From: Maribacter polysaccharolyticus
GTDB taxonomy: Bacteria > Bacteroidota > Bacteroidia > Flavobacteriales > Flavobacteriaceae
Direction of reading: 5' to 3'
NCBI RefSeq assembly: GCF_028882255.1
Contig: NZ_JARBUY010000001.1
Span: 185,975 to 249,974, forward strand
Length of the DNA: 64,000 nt
The notes below the pieces were generated by a model. It was not told where the DNA came from, ran no database searches, and saw nothing but the letters and a program-made list of their open reading frames with translations. Positions within the stretch are counted from its first letter, which is position 1, and each line of letters starts with the position of its first letter. The position numbers and the translations under genes were made by a program. This document shows, one piece after another, positions 1 through 7,946 of the stretch.

Positions 1-224
1 CCTTCGCAGCGCCACGGACGATTCAAGATATTATCCAGGAATATTCATGCATTCGCCAATCGACCATTGCCCTGTATACCAATATGGACAAAAAAGCGCT
101 TAGCAATATCGGTACCGCAAGTAACGCCCCTATGAGCGTAGCGGCCTTGGGGTTTATAATCTGTGGACATCAAAAACACCACAGAAATGTTATCAGGGAA
201 AGATACTTGAGCACCTTCGATTAG
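1..224 (+). CDS. DinB-like family protein, C-terminal fragment (partial)
   Basis: The frame beginning at base 3 is open from the window edge to a TAG at 222-224, giving about 73 residues. The tail contains SVAALGFIICGHQKHHRNVIRERYL, read here as a hydrophobic helix, a GHQKHH metal-type His cluster and a closing basic helix. That arrangement is typical of the last helix of DinB/YfiT-like four-helix-bundle proteins, which bind a divalent metal through three His and often act as thiol or other transferases. The stop overlaps the convergent gene end at 221 by 4 bases. The 5' part lies outside the window, so substrate and full length cannot be judged. Confidence 0.6.
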   Translation, partial: FAAPRTIQDIIQEYSCIRQSTIALYTNMDKKALSNIGTASNAPMSVAALGFIICGHQKHHRNVIRERYLSTFD

Positions 225-544
225 AGGTCTTCACTTAATTCTTCCTCGGAATGCAATCTCATTTCGCTGTCACCCATTTCATCTTCCACAATGGGCTCTT
301 CCTTGGCATCAAGTTCTTTTTCCATGGTTTCGTCAAAGTTTGAAATGAAATGGGCAAGACTCTTACTTATTTTCACCAAATAAACGGCATCTTCCGTTTT
401 CAATTCCACCGTTTCGATAATTTCTCCCCGAACGTTTTTAAAGGTTATGATATCTTCATCACCATAACCATCGGAATACGTTTGAATGAGTTTAGCGGTT
501 AAATCGTGATCGAGTTTTTTGTAATCTATGAGTTTTCGTATCAT
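221..544 (-). CDS. conserved hypothetical acidic protein (107 aa)
   Basis: Small protein of unknown function. I chose the ATG at 542-544 (MIRKLIDYKKLDHDL) because the longer frame to 574 would start at TTG and adds ten residues of no clear character. The N-terminal ~70 residues are mixed alpha/beta (a KNVRGEIIETVELKTEDAVYLVKIS strand-rich stretch) and the last 30 residues are very acidic (EEPIVEDEM, EEELSEDL), probably disordered. No signal peptide or membrane segment. It lies just downstream of aroB on the same strand with a 120-base gap and converges with the DinB-like gene. I recall similar proteins only from flavobacteria; function not assigned. Confidence 0.6.
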   Translation of the reverse strand: MIRKLIDYKKLDHDLTAKLIQTYSDGYGDEDIITFKNVRGEIIETVELKTEDAVYLVKISKSLAHFISNFDETMEKELDAKEEPIVEDEMGDSEMRLHSEEELSEDL

Positions 545-663
545 AACAGTTTGGTTTATCGGTTCTACTTGCAATCAAATAATAACGTTACATCCAAACT
601 ATACAATAATTCAATGTGATCTACTAAAGAGTTGTAAACCAATCAATTTAGTATATGAATCTT

Positions 664-1725
664 TCAATCTTTGTAGTAAGCGAAAGCCGCATTGTACAAA
701 TCATTGGGGATTTTAACATCGATCACCGGTTCCCCGATCGATTTCAATAACACAAAATTGATATTACCGTGTGTATTTTTCTTGTCGAATTTCAACATGG
801 AAAGAATGGCCTTTATGTCTTCACCCGTAAAATCGACCTTTGGATATCTTTTTAAGAACGTCTTTTTGATATCTGCCAGATCTTCCAATGGCAATCCAGA
901 CAATTGATGGGAAAGATAAGCTTCCAAAATCATCCCAATAGCGATGGCTTCCCCATGCAATAAGGTTTTCTTAGCATCGTTTTCAAGAAAATACGACTCA
1001 ACGGCATGACCAAGGGTATGGCCAAAATTCAAGATTTTTCTCAAATGTTGTTCCGTTGGATCCTTAAGCACCACTTCATTCTTAATAGAAACCGAAGTAA
1101 CGATATCCTCATCGATATCTTCAAAGGTCTCCATAACCTTTAGTTCCTCCCAATAAGATATATCTTTAATGAGTCCGTGTTTCAACATTTCGGCAAAACC
1201 ACTATGCAGCTGCCGCTCTTCCAAGGTTTTCAAAAACAAACTGGCGACCAAAACCATTTTCGGCTGATTGATTACGCCTATCTGGTTTTTCAAAGAACCC
1301 AAATCAACTCCGGTCTTGCCACCCACCGAAGCATCCACCATGGCCAATAATGTTGTTGGGATATTTATGAAATCGATCCCTCTTTTATACGTGGAAGCCA
1401 CAAATCCCCCCAAATCGGTAACAACACCGCCACCGAGATTTATCAAAAGACTTTTTCGATCTGCATCCATCTCGGATAGGGCCAACCAAACCTGATTACA
1501 GGTCTCGATATTTTTATTTTCCTCCCCCGCTTTTATCGTAATCACATCAAAGGAGAACGCATCTGCCATCAGCTCTTTAAACACCGGCAAACAGTGAATT
1601 TCAGTGTTTTCGTCCACTAACACGAAAACCTTGGAATAGGTATTGACGGCCAGGTATTTATTTAACTCGGTAAACGCATTATCGTTAAAATGTACTGCAT
1701 ACGAAGTGGTGGTGATCGATTCCAT
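664..1725 (-). CDS. aroB: 3-dehydroquinate synthase
   Basis: Second step of the shikimate pathway: converts DAHP to 3-dehydroquinate with NAD and a divalent metal, in the cytoplasm. At 353 residues it has the usual length. The NAD-binding glycine loop GGGVVTDLGGFVAS lies near residues 98-111, followed by PTTLLAMVDASVGGKTGVD. Metal ligands are visible as Glu in FAEMLKHGLI, His in FGHTLGHAVE and His in LLHGEAIAIG. The start is an ATG at 1723-1725. It is divergent from the proline dehydrogenase gene, with about 95 bases between them holding both promoters. Confidence 0.96.
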   Translation of the reverse strand: MESITTTSYAVHFNDNAFTELNKYLAVNTYSKVFVLVDENTEIHCLPVFKELMADAFSFDVITIKAGEENKNIETCNQVWLALSEMDADRKSLLINLGGGVVTDLGGFVASTYKRGIDFINIPTTLLAMVDASVGGKTGVDLGSLKNQIGVINQPKMVLVASLFLKTLEERQLHSGFAEMLKHGLIKDISYWEELKVMETFEDIDEDIVTSVSIKNEVVLKDPTEQHLRKILNFGHTLGHAVESYFLENDAKKTLLHGEAIAIGMILEAYLSHQLSGLPLEDLADIKKTFLKRYPKVDFTGEDIKAILSMLKFDKKNTHGNINFVLLKSIGEPVIDVKIPNDLYNAAFAYYKD

Positions 1726-1789
1726 AATGTTTATATCTAAAGCACAAAATAAACGTTATTTTTAATCATAGGAATACAAAATCTGTGAT

Positions 1790-1797
1790 TATATTTG
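1790..1797 (+). promoter_or_regulatory. putative promoter -7 element upstream of proline dehydrogenase
   Basis: TATATTTG matches the Bacteroidota -7 consensus TAnnTTTG and lies 22 bases before the ATG at 1820, implying a short leader of roughly 15 bases. No convincing TTTG -33 element is seen at the usual distance. Confidence 0.45.
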
Positions 1798-1819
1798 ATC
1801 AGTTAAATTATTATATTAA

Positions 1820-2986
1820 ATGGAGCGGATTTTTGAGGATACTTCAACGGCATTTGCCTTAAAATCGGATTCTGAATTAGAGAGAGCCTACTTTTTATTT
1901 AAGATGATTGCCAATGAACCCCTTGTTCGTATTGGTACCGCAATGACGAATTTTGCCATAAAAGCCCATCTGCCTGTTGACGGATTGATCCGTGCTACGG
2001 TGTTCGATCACTTTTGCGGCGGCGTAAACGAGCGCGATTGCATGCCTGTCGTCGATAAAATGTACGAAAAAGGTGTTTCTTCGGTACTTGATTATTCGGT
2101 TGAAGGTCAAGACGATGAAGACCCCTTGGATAATGCATTGAATAAAATTTTGGAAATCCTGGATTTCGTCAAACAAAAGGAGAGCATACCTTTTGCCGTA
2201 TTCAAACCCACCGGCTACGGGCGTTTGGCTTTGTTCACCAAGATCACTGAAGGAAAAACATTGACCGGGAAGGAACAAGCGGAATGGGAAAGGGTCATCA
2301 ATCGTTTTGACAAAACCTGTAAAAAGGCATACGATCTTGGGGTTTCCCTATTGATCGATGCGGAGGAAAGTTGGATGCAAGGTGCAGCGGACCAATTGGT
2401 CGAAGAAATGATGCGCAAATACAATAAGGAAAAAGCCATTGTTTACAATACATTGCAATTGTACCGTTGGGACCGAATGGATTACCTCAAAGCGCTTTAT
2501 TCCCAAGCCCAAGAGGAAGGATTCAAAATCGGGGTAAAAACCGTTCGCGGGGCCTATCTGGAGAAGGAAAACGAACGTGCCGAGGAAATGGGGTACACAT
2601 CCCCAATATGCCCGACCAAAAGTGCTACCGATGAAAATTACGATGCCTGTACCAAGTATATCGTAGATCGTTTGGATACCATCTCCCTATTTGCGGGTAC
2701 CCATAACGAAGAAAGCAGTTATTACCTTATGGATTTAATGAAAAATAAGGGATTGGCGGTAAATGACGATAGGATTTGGTTTGGACAATTATATGGAATG
2801 AGTGACCATATCTCATTCAATTTGGCCGCTAAGGGCTATAATGTTGCCAAATACCTTCCGTTTGGACCTGTAAGGGATGTAATGCCCTACCTGATCCGCA
2901 GGGCAGAGGAGAATACTTCTGTGGCCGGACAGACCAGTCGCGAACTCAGCCTATTGAAAAAAGAACGAAAGCGTCGTAAAATCTGA
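1820..2986 (+). CDS. proline dehydrogenase (ProDH)
   Basis: FAD-dependent oxidation of proline to pyrroline-5-carboxylate, the first step of proline catabolism. The 388-residue monofunctional protein carries the TIM-barrel hallmarks: KTVRGAYLEKENERA, GTHNEES, FGQLYGMSDHISF, and the C-terminal KYLPFGPVRDVMPYLIRRAEEN. The last motif holds the two arginines that bind the proline carboxylate. It lacks the P5C dehydrogenase half found in large PutA proteins, so that activity must be encoded elsewhere. The ATG at 1820 is preceded by a TAnnTTTG element. It converges with the small gene ending at 2998. Confidence 0.95.
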   Translation: MERIFEDTSTAFALKSDSELERAYFLFKMIANEPLVRIGTAMTNFAIKAHLPVDGLIRATVFDHFCGGVNERDCMPVVDKMYEKGVSSVLDYSVEGQDDEDPLDNALNKILEILDFVKQKESIPFAVFKPTGYGRLALFTKITEGKTLTGKEQAEWERVINRFDKTCKKAYDLGVSLLIDAEESWMQGAADQLVEEMMRKYNKEKAIVYNTLQLYRWDRMDYLKALYSQAQEEGFKIGVKTVRGAYLEKENERAEEMGYTSPICPTKSATDENYDACTKYIVDRLDTISLFAGTHNEESSYYLMDLMKNKGLAVNDDRIWFGQLYGMSDHISFNLAAKGYNVAKYLPFGPVRDVMPYLIRRAEENTSVAGQTSRELSLLKKERKRRKI

Positions 2987-2997
2987 TCAAAAACGAT

Positions 2998-3378
2998 TTA
3001 ATATTCCACCTTTTCAATAATGGCACTATCGGTGCAATTACGCACCGTCATTTTTGAAGTTTTATCCTGTAGCTTCTGCTCAATGATATACGTCTTACAA
3101 GGTGTTGATTTGGTATCACTGTTTTTGAAGTCAACATCACCATGAAGCAGGAAATCCGAAATGGACAGCGAATCCAGCGCTTTATCTTTGATCATTCGTT
3201 CAACGTCCTTTGAATAGGAAATTTTTTTGGAGCGAATATCCTTTAAGGTCCTGCAGTTGGGTAAATAACAAAATTCAACTCCGGTTTCCTCCGATTTCTT
3301 CTTAAGGAAAAGGGTTAAAAAAACCAATCCGATAGAAAGCCCTATAAGATAGAAGCCCAAACGTTTTAAAAATGCCAT
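2998..3378 (-). CDS. membrane-anchored small protein, DUF4258-like (126 aa)
   Basis: The preferred start is the ATG at 3376-3378 (MAFLKRLGFYLIGL); the longer frame to 3411 begins with TTG. One N-terminal transmembrane or signal-anchor helix (GLSIGLVFLTLFL) is followed by a soluble domain of about 95 residues with four cysteines (CYLPNC, PCKTY, RNC). The domain has the pattern of repeated short strands with FLLHGDVDFKNSDTKSTPC, which I recall from flavobacterial proteins labelled DUF4258. It follows alanine dehydrogenase on the same strand 69 bases downstream, so co-transcription is likely. Function is unknown. Confidence 0.6.
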   Translation of the reverse strand: MAFLKRLGFYLIGLSIGLVFLTLFLKKKSEETGVEFCYLPNCRTLKDIRSKKISYSKDVERMIKDKALDSLSISDFLLHGDVDFKNSDTKSTPCKTYIIEQKLQDKTSKMTVRNCTDSAIIEKVEY

Positions 3379-3447
3379 GCTAATTCCCAATGGTTTTGAA
3401 TAAGGCCGCAAGATAGGCTTTTGTTCATTTTTAATGCCGGTATCCCT

Positions 3448-4647
3448 TTAAAAGATCAAGAAATTAATGTCACTATATTGCAGGTCGAACCATTCGCCCA
3501 CGGCCTTACTGGTAAGGATGCCATGATAAATATAGAGTCCGTTCCTCAATCCTTTATTAAAACGAAGTGAATTCTCCAATCCACCATCTTCGCCTAATTT
3601 CAACAGATAGGGGGTAAAAATATTACTGATTGAAATGGAGGCCGTCTTGGGGTAACGAGAGGGTATATTGGGAACACCGTAATGGATAACGCCATATTTT
3701 TCAATCGTCGGCCTATAGTGATCGGTGACCTCACTGGATTCGAAACAACCTCCCATATCAATACTCACATCTATAATGACCGCCCCTTTCTTCATATGTT
3801 CGACCATGGTATTGGATACGACGACCGGAGCCCTCTCTTTGCCACGTACCGCCCCTATGGCCACATCGCATCTTTTTAACGATTTTAAAAGATTTTTGGG
3901 TTGAATGGTAGATGTGTAGACGGTTTGACCCAGATTGGTCTGAATGTTACGGAGCTTCGTAATGGAATTATCAAATACCTTTACATTGGCTCCCAAGCCT
4001 ATGGCCGATCTCGCAGCGAACTCGCCTACGGTCCCCGCACCGATAATCACCACTTCCACAGGGGGCACACCACTGATATTCCCGAACATGAGACCATTAC
4101 CTTTGTTGGTCGCGGCCATCAGCTCAGCAGCTATCAAAACAGAGGAAATACCGGCAATTTCACTCAAGGAACGTACGGCGGGGTATTTCCCATCTTCATC
4201 CCTGATAAACTCAAAAGCAATGGCGGTTAACCGCTTTTTTGCCAATTCCTCAAAATAGGACTTCTGTTGTGTTTTTATCTGAAGGGCTGAAATTATCGTA
4301 GTCTGCGGATTCAGCATATCGATTTCTGAAAGGGTAGGGGGCTCCACCTTGAGTATAAGGGGACAACCAAATACTTTTTTTGCATCACTGGTTACCTCTG
4401 CCCCTGCATTGGTATAATCCATATCCGTAAAATTCGCCCCATTGCCTGCTCCTGACTCAATGAGCACACGATGACCATGGGCCGTTATGGCATTTACCGC
4501 ATCGGGGGTTAGGCAAATCCGTTTTTCCTGGTATTGGTTTTCCTTGGGGATTCCAATAAAAAGTTCCCCTTTTTGTTTCAATACCTCCAAAGTCTCCTCC
4601 TGTGGTAGTAATTGTTGCTTGCTAAATGGAGAGGTGGGTTGATTCAT
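3448..4647 (-). CDS. ald: alanine dehydrogenase / PNT-family protein
   Basis: Reversible NAD-dependent oxidative deamination of alanine to pyruvate and ammonia. The 399-residue protein shows the AlaDH/PNT N-terminal domain (LFIGIPKENQYQEKRICLTPDAV, then ESGAGNGANFTDMDY) and the NAD Rossmann domain with VVIIGAGTVGEFAARSAIGLGANVKVFD near residues 200-225. The later VIIDVSIDMGGCFESS and GVPNIPSRYPKTAS motifs also fit. The first 30 residues (PTSPFSKQQLLPQEETLEVLKQ) form an extension common in Bacteroidota homologues. The start is an ATG at 4645-4647. The alternative name, transhydrogenase alpha subunit, is unlikely because no partner subunits are nearby. Confidence 0.9.
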   Translation of the reverse strand: MNQPTSPFSKQQLLPQEETLEVLKQKGELFIGIPKENQYQEKRICLTPDAVNAITAHGHRVLIESGAGNGANFTDMDYTNAGAEVTSDAKKVFGCPLILKVEPPTLSEIDMLNPQTTIISALQIKTQQKSYFEELAKKRLTAIAFEFIRDEDGKYPAVRSLSEIAGISSVLIAAELMAATNKGNGLMFGNISGVPPVEVVIIGAGTVGEFAARSAIGLGANVKVFDNSITKLRNIQTNLGQTVYTSTIQPKNLLKSLKRCDVAIGAVRGKERAPVVVSNTMVEHMKKGAVIIDVSIDMGGCFESSEVTDHYRPTIEKYGVIHYGVPNIPSRYPKTASISISNIFTPYLLKLGEDGGLENSLRFNKGLRNGLYIYHGILTSKAVGEWFDLQYSDINFLIF

Positions 4648-4821
4648 ATAATTTACTTCTTACCGCAAAAAAATGACGATTAAAGTAAATTTACAACTTT
4701 AAAATTAAAATAGTAACGGTTTTTATCGTGCGGATCGGCTTTAAGGCAATCATAGCCAACGACTTTGCCCTGCTTTTTTTCGGTGCATTTTCATGTTATC
4801 CATAATCGCGGTAAGGACCCT

Positions 4822-5403
4822 TTAAATTTGGCTCGTGTCCATAGTTTTGATTTCAATCTGTTTTTCCGCATCCACGGCCTTATGGACCTTTCTGTTTTCT
4901 TTTTCCTCCTGTTTCTTCTTTAAACTTTTGAGTTCGGCTTCCATGGCCTCTAAATCGATACCATGCACATATTTGTCATATAGCTTGATCCGTATAAAAT
5001 AAACAATGGGAATAATGATCATCAAAATAGGGATCAACCACCAGATATTATCGGATTCCACAGTGTCATCGGAATCGAATAGCACTTCAAAAAGTTGAAA
5101 GGCATACATGGCTATCGGTATCAAGATGATATGATACCACCAGTTTTTGGCCGTCATAAACCAAATAATCATTAAATAAAGGGGGATGACCTTACTTGTA
5201 ATAAACCAGACATACATGGAAACATCCCCAAATCCACCATCATCTATAGTGAATCCCAAAAACGAAATTGTCGCATCGGGTTCTTCAGGCAGAAAATCAT
5301 AAATCTTGTAGAGAAATGGAGCTATTGCTATGAATAAAACAAAGATGGATTCAATGATTATTTTCTTTTTCGCCCGTTGTTTTGCCTTCAATTCTTTCAT
5401 CAT
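4822..5403 (-). CDS. multi-pass membrane protein of unknown function (193 aa)
   Basis: Not recognised. Hydrophobic segments are visible near residues 16-33, 62-85, 86-106 and 120-137, so about four transmembrane helices. A basic and acidic C-terminal tail of 50 residues (EAMEAELKSLKKKQEEKENRK) reads as a coiled coil in the cytoplasm. The start is one of two adjacent ATG codons at 5398-5403. It stands alone, with 175 bases to the divergent ald start region and about 100 bases to the small exported peptide gene upstream. No catalytic motif is seen. Confidence 0.65.
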   Translation of the reverse strand: MMKELKAKQRAKKKIIIESIFVLFIAIAPFLYKIYDFLPEEPDATISFLGFTIDDGGFGDVSMYVWFITSKVIPLYLMIIWFMTAKNWWYHIILIPIAMYAFQLFEVLFDSDDTVESDNIWWLIPILMIIIPIVYFIRIKLYDKYVHGIDLEAMEAELKSLKKKQEEKENRKVHKAVDAEKQIEIKTMDTSQI

Positions 5404-5450
5404 TTTTAAACAATCTATATGCCGCTAACGTAAAAATCCCTTAGATAGTA

Positions 5451-5479
5451 TAAAAAAAGGGACAATCTACATTGTCCCT
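5451..5479 (-). terminator. intrinsic terminator downstream of the 46-aa peptide gene
   Basis: Nine-base-pair perfect hairpin (arms 5458-5466 and 5471-5479, four-base loop) followed on the minus strand by a run of seven T. It sits 24 bases after the stop of the small gene at 5503-5643. Confidence 0.8.
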
Positions 5480-5502
5480 CGATAAACGGTTAAAAATCCG
5501 TA

Positions 5503-5643
5503 TTAAATTTTCTTTGGAATTTTGGTTTTGTCTAAACCTTGTTCCATTCCAGGACCTTGATCGGCACTGGAACTTAATTCAACGGTAAAGGCAAGTAGTG
5601 CTACACAAGCCATCAAAGCGAAAAGTAGATTTCTCATTTTCAT
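5503..5643 (-). CDS. small exported or membrane peptide (46 aa)
   Basis: Short gene beginning with ATG at 5641-5643 (MKMRNLLFALMACVALLAF) and ending with TAA at 5503. The first 20 residues are a basic start plus hydrophobic core like a signal peptide or single membrane helix; a Cys at position 13 is too deep in the core to be a clear lipobox. The mature part is about 25 residues, ending in DKTKIPKKI. A strong terminator follows directly, which supports it being a real transcription unit. An upstream T/A-rich region of about 180 bases separates it from tsaE. Function unknown; many flavobacteria carry such tiny proteins but they are rarely annotated. Confidence 0.6.
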   Translation of the reverse strand: MKMRNLLFALMACVALLAFTVELSSSADQGPGMEQGLDKTKIPKKI

Positions 5644-5830
5644 TTTAAAGGGTTTTTTAGTTAGGAACTTTTTTTAACAACAGATGCAATGTAGGAAAAA
5701 AAAACCAACCATGAAGTATTTCATCGTAAAAATCTTACATTTTACCCTAAAAAATGATCACTTTATCGAATACCCTGTCGTTTATCGAAAAATTACACTA
5801 AAAATTCGCCCCCTACGTTAGGAGCCTTTT

Positions 5831-6244
5831 TTAGTCGGGAAATGTGATCTTTCTGGTCCTTTCATCAACGAAATCAATGGTGACTTCGACCGTATCGGAG
5901 GGCAGAATGGAAGCTATTTTTTCGGCCCATTCCATAAAAACCCATACGTCTTGGTTCAAATAGTCCTCAATCCCCAGGTCATAGGCTTCATTTTCATCGT
6001 TTAAACGATAAAAATCAAAATGATAGGCCAATACCGCATCTTTGTCATCGTGATATTCATTGACGATCCCAAAGGTAGGACTGCTCGCTTCGCCCACACC
6101 GCCCAGTTCCTTTACAATGGCCTTTATCAACGTGGTTTTGCCGGCACCCATTTCCCCATGAAAACAAACGATTTTAGAAGGTAAGGATGCAATCAATTTT
6201 TTGGCAACTTCGTGAATTTGGTCTTCGGTATATGTTCGATTCAT
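5831..6244 (-). CDS. tsaE: tRNA threonylcarbamoyladenosine biosynthesis ATPase TsaE
   Basis: Part of the TsaB-TsaD-TsaE machinery that transfers threonylcarbamoyl to A37 of ANN-decoding tRNAs. The 137-residue protein carries the P-loop FHGEMGAGKTTLIKAIVKELG near residues 28-48, then ASSPTFGIVNEY and the HFDFYRLNDENEAYDLGIEDYL stretch characteristic of TsaE, with VFMEWAEKI after it. It starts with ATG at 6242-6244, only nine bases after the stop of the porX-like gene, so the two form one transcription unit. Conserved neighbour order porX-tsaE is typical of Flavobacteriaceae. Confidence 0.95.
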   Translation of the reverse strand: MNRTYTEDQIHEVAKKLIASLPSKIVCFHGEMGAGKTTLIKAIVKELGGVGEASSPTFGIVNEYHDDKDAVLAYHFDFYRLNDENEAYDLGIEDYLNQDVWVFMEWAEKIASILPSDTVEVTIDFVDERTRKITFPD

Positions 6245-6253
6245 GTATGGGAA

Positions 6254-7798
6254 TTATTTTGGTTCGAAAACAACAAAAGGAATAATCATTTCGTCTAATG
6301 ACACTCCACCATGCTGATATGTATTGCGATAATAACTTACATAGTGGTTATAATTGTTGGGATAGGCAAAGAAGAGATCGTTTTTCGCAAATATGAACGA
6401 ACTGCTCATATTGATACTGGGCAAATGTATATCAGCGGGGTTCTTGGCCTGCAGGACATCCTTATGCTCGTACGTTAAACTACGTCCTGTTTTATACCTA
6501 AGGTTTAAACTGGTCTCTTTATCCCCGATCACTTTGGAAGGTTGCTTTACATTAATGGTACCGTGATCGGTTGTTATAATCAATTTAAGTCCCATTTGCT
6601 GGGCTTGCTGTATAATTTCCAAAAGGGGGGAATTTTTAAACCAGCTATGTGTCAGGGAACGATAGGCCTTATTGTTCGAAGCCAATTCCTTGATCACTTC
6701 CATTTCCGTTTTTGAATGGGAAAGCATGTCCACGAAATTATAAACTATGACGGTGAGGTCATTATCTTTTTGGGATTTGAAGTTTTGTGACAATTGTTTG
6801 CCTTGTTTTAAACTACTTATCTTATGGTATTCCCATTTAAGATCCAATCCCAAGCGCTTTAACTGCGCTTCCAAAAACTTGTCCTCATAAAGGTTTTTAC
6901 CGCCTTCCTCGGTATCGTTTTTCCACCATTCGGGAAATTTCTTTTCCATGGCCAACGGGGTAAGTCCGGAAAAAATCGCATTTCGGGCATATTGGGTAGC
7001 GGTAGGGAGTATGCTGGTGTAGGATGCTTCTTTGGTCTTTTTATAGAATGGGGTCACCGATCCTTCAAAAGCCAACCATTGGTCGTACCTTAAATTGTCT
7101 ATGACCACCACTAAAGTAGGGGTGTCGATTATCTCGGGTTTGATCCATTTTCTAAACAGGCTATGGGACATTACCGGTCCGTCATCATCATTTAACCAAT
7201 CCTCATAATGGCGATCGACAAATTTCCCGAATTGATTGTTGGCTTCGTTTTTTTGCGATTCCAAAATTTCGATCAACCCGGTATCCTCGATATTTTCCAG
7301 TCTCAGCTCCCAGTGGATCAATTTTCTATAAAGATCGACCCATTCCTCATACGAATTGACCATCGAAAGGTCCATGGCGATTTTCCTGAATTCCTGTTGG
7401 TAATCGGCCGTGGTGCGTTCAGAGACCAATCGGGAATGGTCCAAATTCTTCTTTAGGGATAATAATATTTGATTGGGGTTCACCGGTTTTATCAAATAAT
7501 CGGCGATTTTGGAACCAATGGCTTCTTCCATGATAAGTTCTTCCTCGCTCTTGGTGATCATAACTACCGGAATTGAGGAATTGATCATTTTTATCTCGCT
7601 CAAGGTTTCCAAACCCGAGAGTCCCGGCATATGCTCATCCAAAAAGATAATATTTACAGGGGTGTTCCGTATCTCTTCCAAAGCCTCCTGTCCGCTTCTG
7701 CAAGTAACAACCTCATAATTCTTCTTTTCAAGAAATAGGATATGGGGTTTTAAAAGGTCGATTTCATCATCGACCCAAAGGATTGTTATCTTGTTCAT
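6254..7798 (-). CDS. porX: PorX-like response regulator with PglZ phosphatase domain
   Basis: Two-domain regulator of 514 residues. The receiver spans residues 1-120 with acidic pocket DDE at 10-12, phospho-acceptor Asp54 in IFLDEHMPG and Lys in YLIKPVNP. A helical linker leads to a C-terminal PglZ/alkaline-phosphatase-like domain with metal-site motifs VVVIDNLRYDQW, YNFVDMLSHSKTE and LIITTDHGTINV. This architecture is that of PorX, the regulator paired with PorY that controls type IX secretion genes in Porphyromonas and Flavobacterium; PorX has phosphodiesterase activity on cyclic and linear oligonucleotides in published work. Its kinase partner is not in this window by obvious linkage. Confidence 0.93.
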   Translation of the reverse strand: MNKITILWVDDEIDLLKPHILFLEKKNYEVVTCRSGQEALEEIRNTPVNIIFLDEHMPGLSGLETLSEIKMINSSIPVVMITKSEEELIMEEAIGSKIADYLIKPVNPNQILLSLKKNLDHSRLVSERTTADYQQEFRKIAMDLSMVNSYEEWVDLYRKLIHWELRLENIEDTGLIEILESQKNEANNQFGKFVDRHYEDWLNDDDGPVMSHSLFRKWIKPEIIDTPTLVVVIDNLRYDQWLAFEGSVTPFYKKTKEASYTSILPTATQYARNAIFSGLTPLAMEKKFPEWWKNDTEEGGKNLYEDKFLEAQLKRLGLDLKWEYHKISSLKQGKQLSQNFKSQKDNDLTVIVYNFVDMLSHSKTEMEVIKELASNNKAYRSLTHSWFKNSPLLEIIQQAQQMGLKLIITTDHGTINVKQPSKVIGDKETSLNLRYKTGRSLTYEHKDVLQAKNPADIHLPSINMSSSFIFAKNDLFFAYPNNYNHYVSYYRNTYQHGGVSLDEMIIPFVVFEPK

Positions 7799-7915
7799 AA
7801 TTGGTTAACCGTATTTTTTGGCCAAAAAGAGTTTTTATCGAACACAACCAAGACCAACTTTGTTCTTAGCATCGGGCCATCCCCATTATATGCTGGGGTT
7901 ATCATTTCAATTGTA

Positions 7916-7923
7916 TAACTTTG
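7916..7923 (+). promoter_or_regulatory. putative promoter -7 element for the HD hydrolase gene
   Basis: TAACTTTG fits TAnnTTTG. It lies 24 bases before the TTG start at 7947 and inside the longer open frame, which argues that the shorter start is the real one. Confidence 0.45.
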
Positions 7924-7946
7924 ATCTTTATTTAAAAAAAGCCATT

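Noticed and set aside
3682-4258. Plus-strand open frames inside the alanine dehydrogenase gene
   Set aside because: Antisense shadows of ald; ald has full family motifs.
7818-7946. Longer N terminus of the HD hydrolase
   Set aside because: Starts at TTG, is not family-like, and contains a promoter element at 7916-7923.
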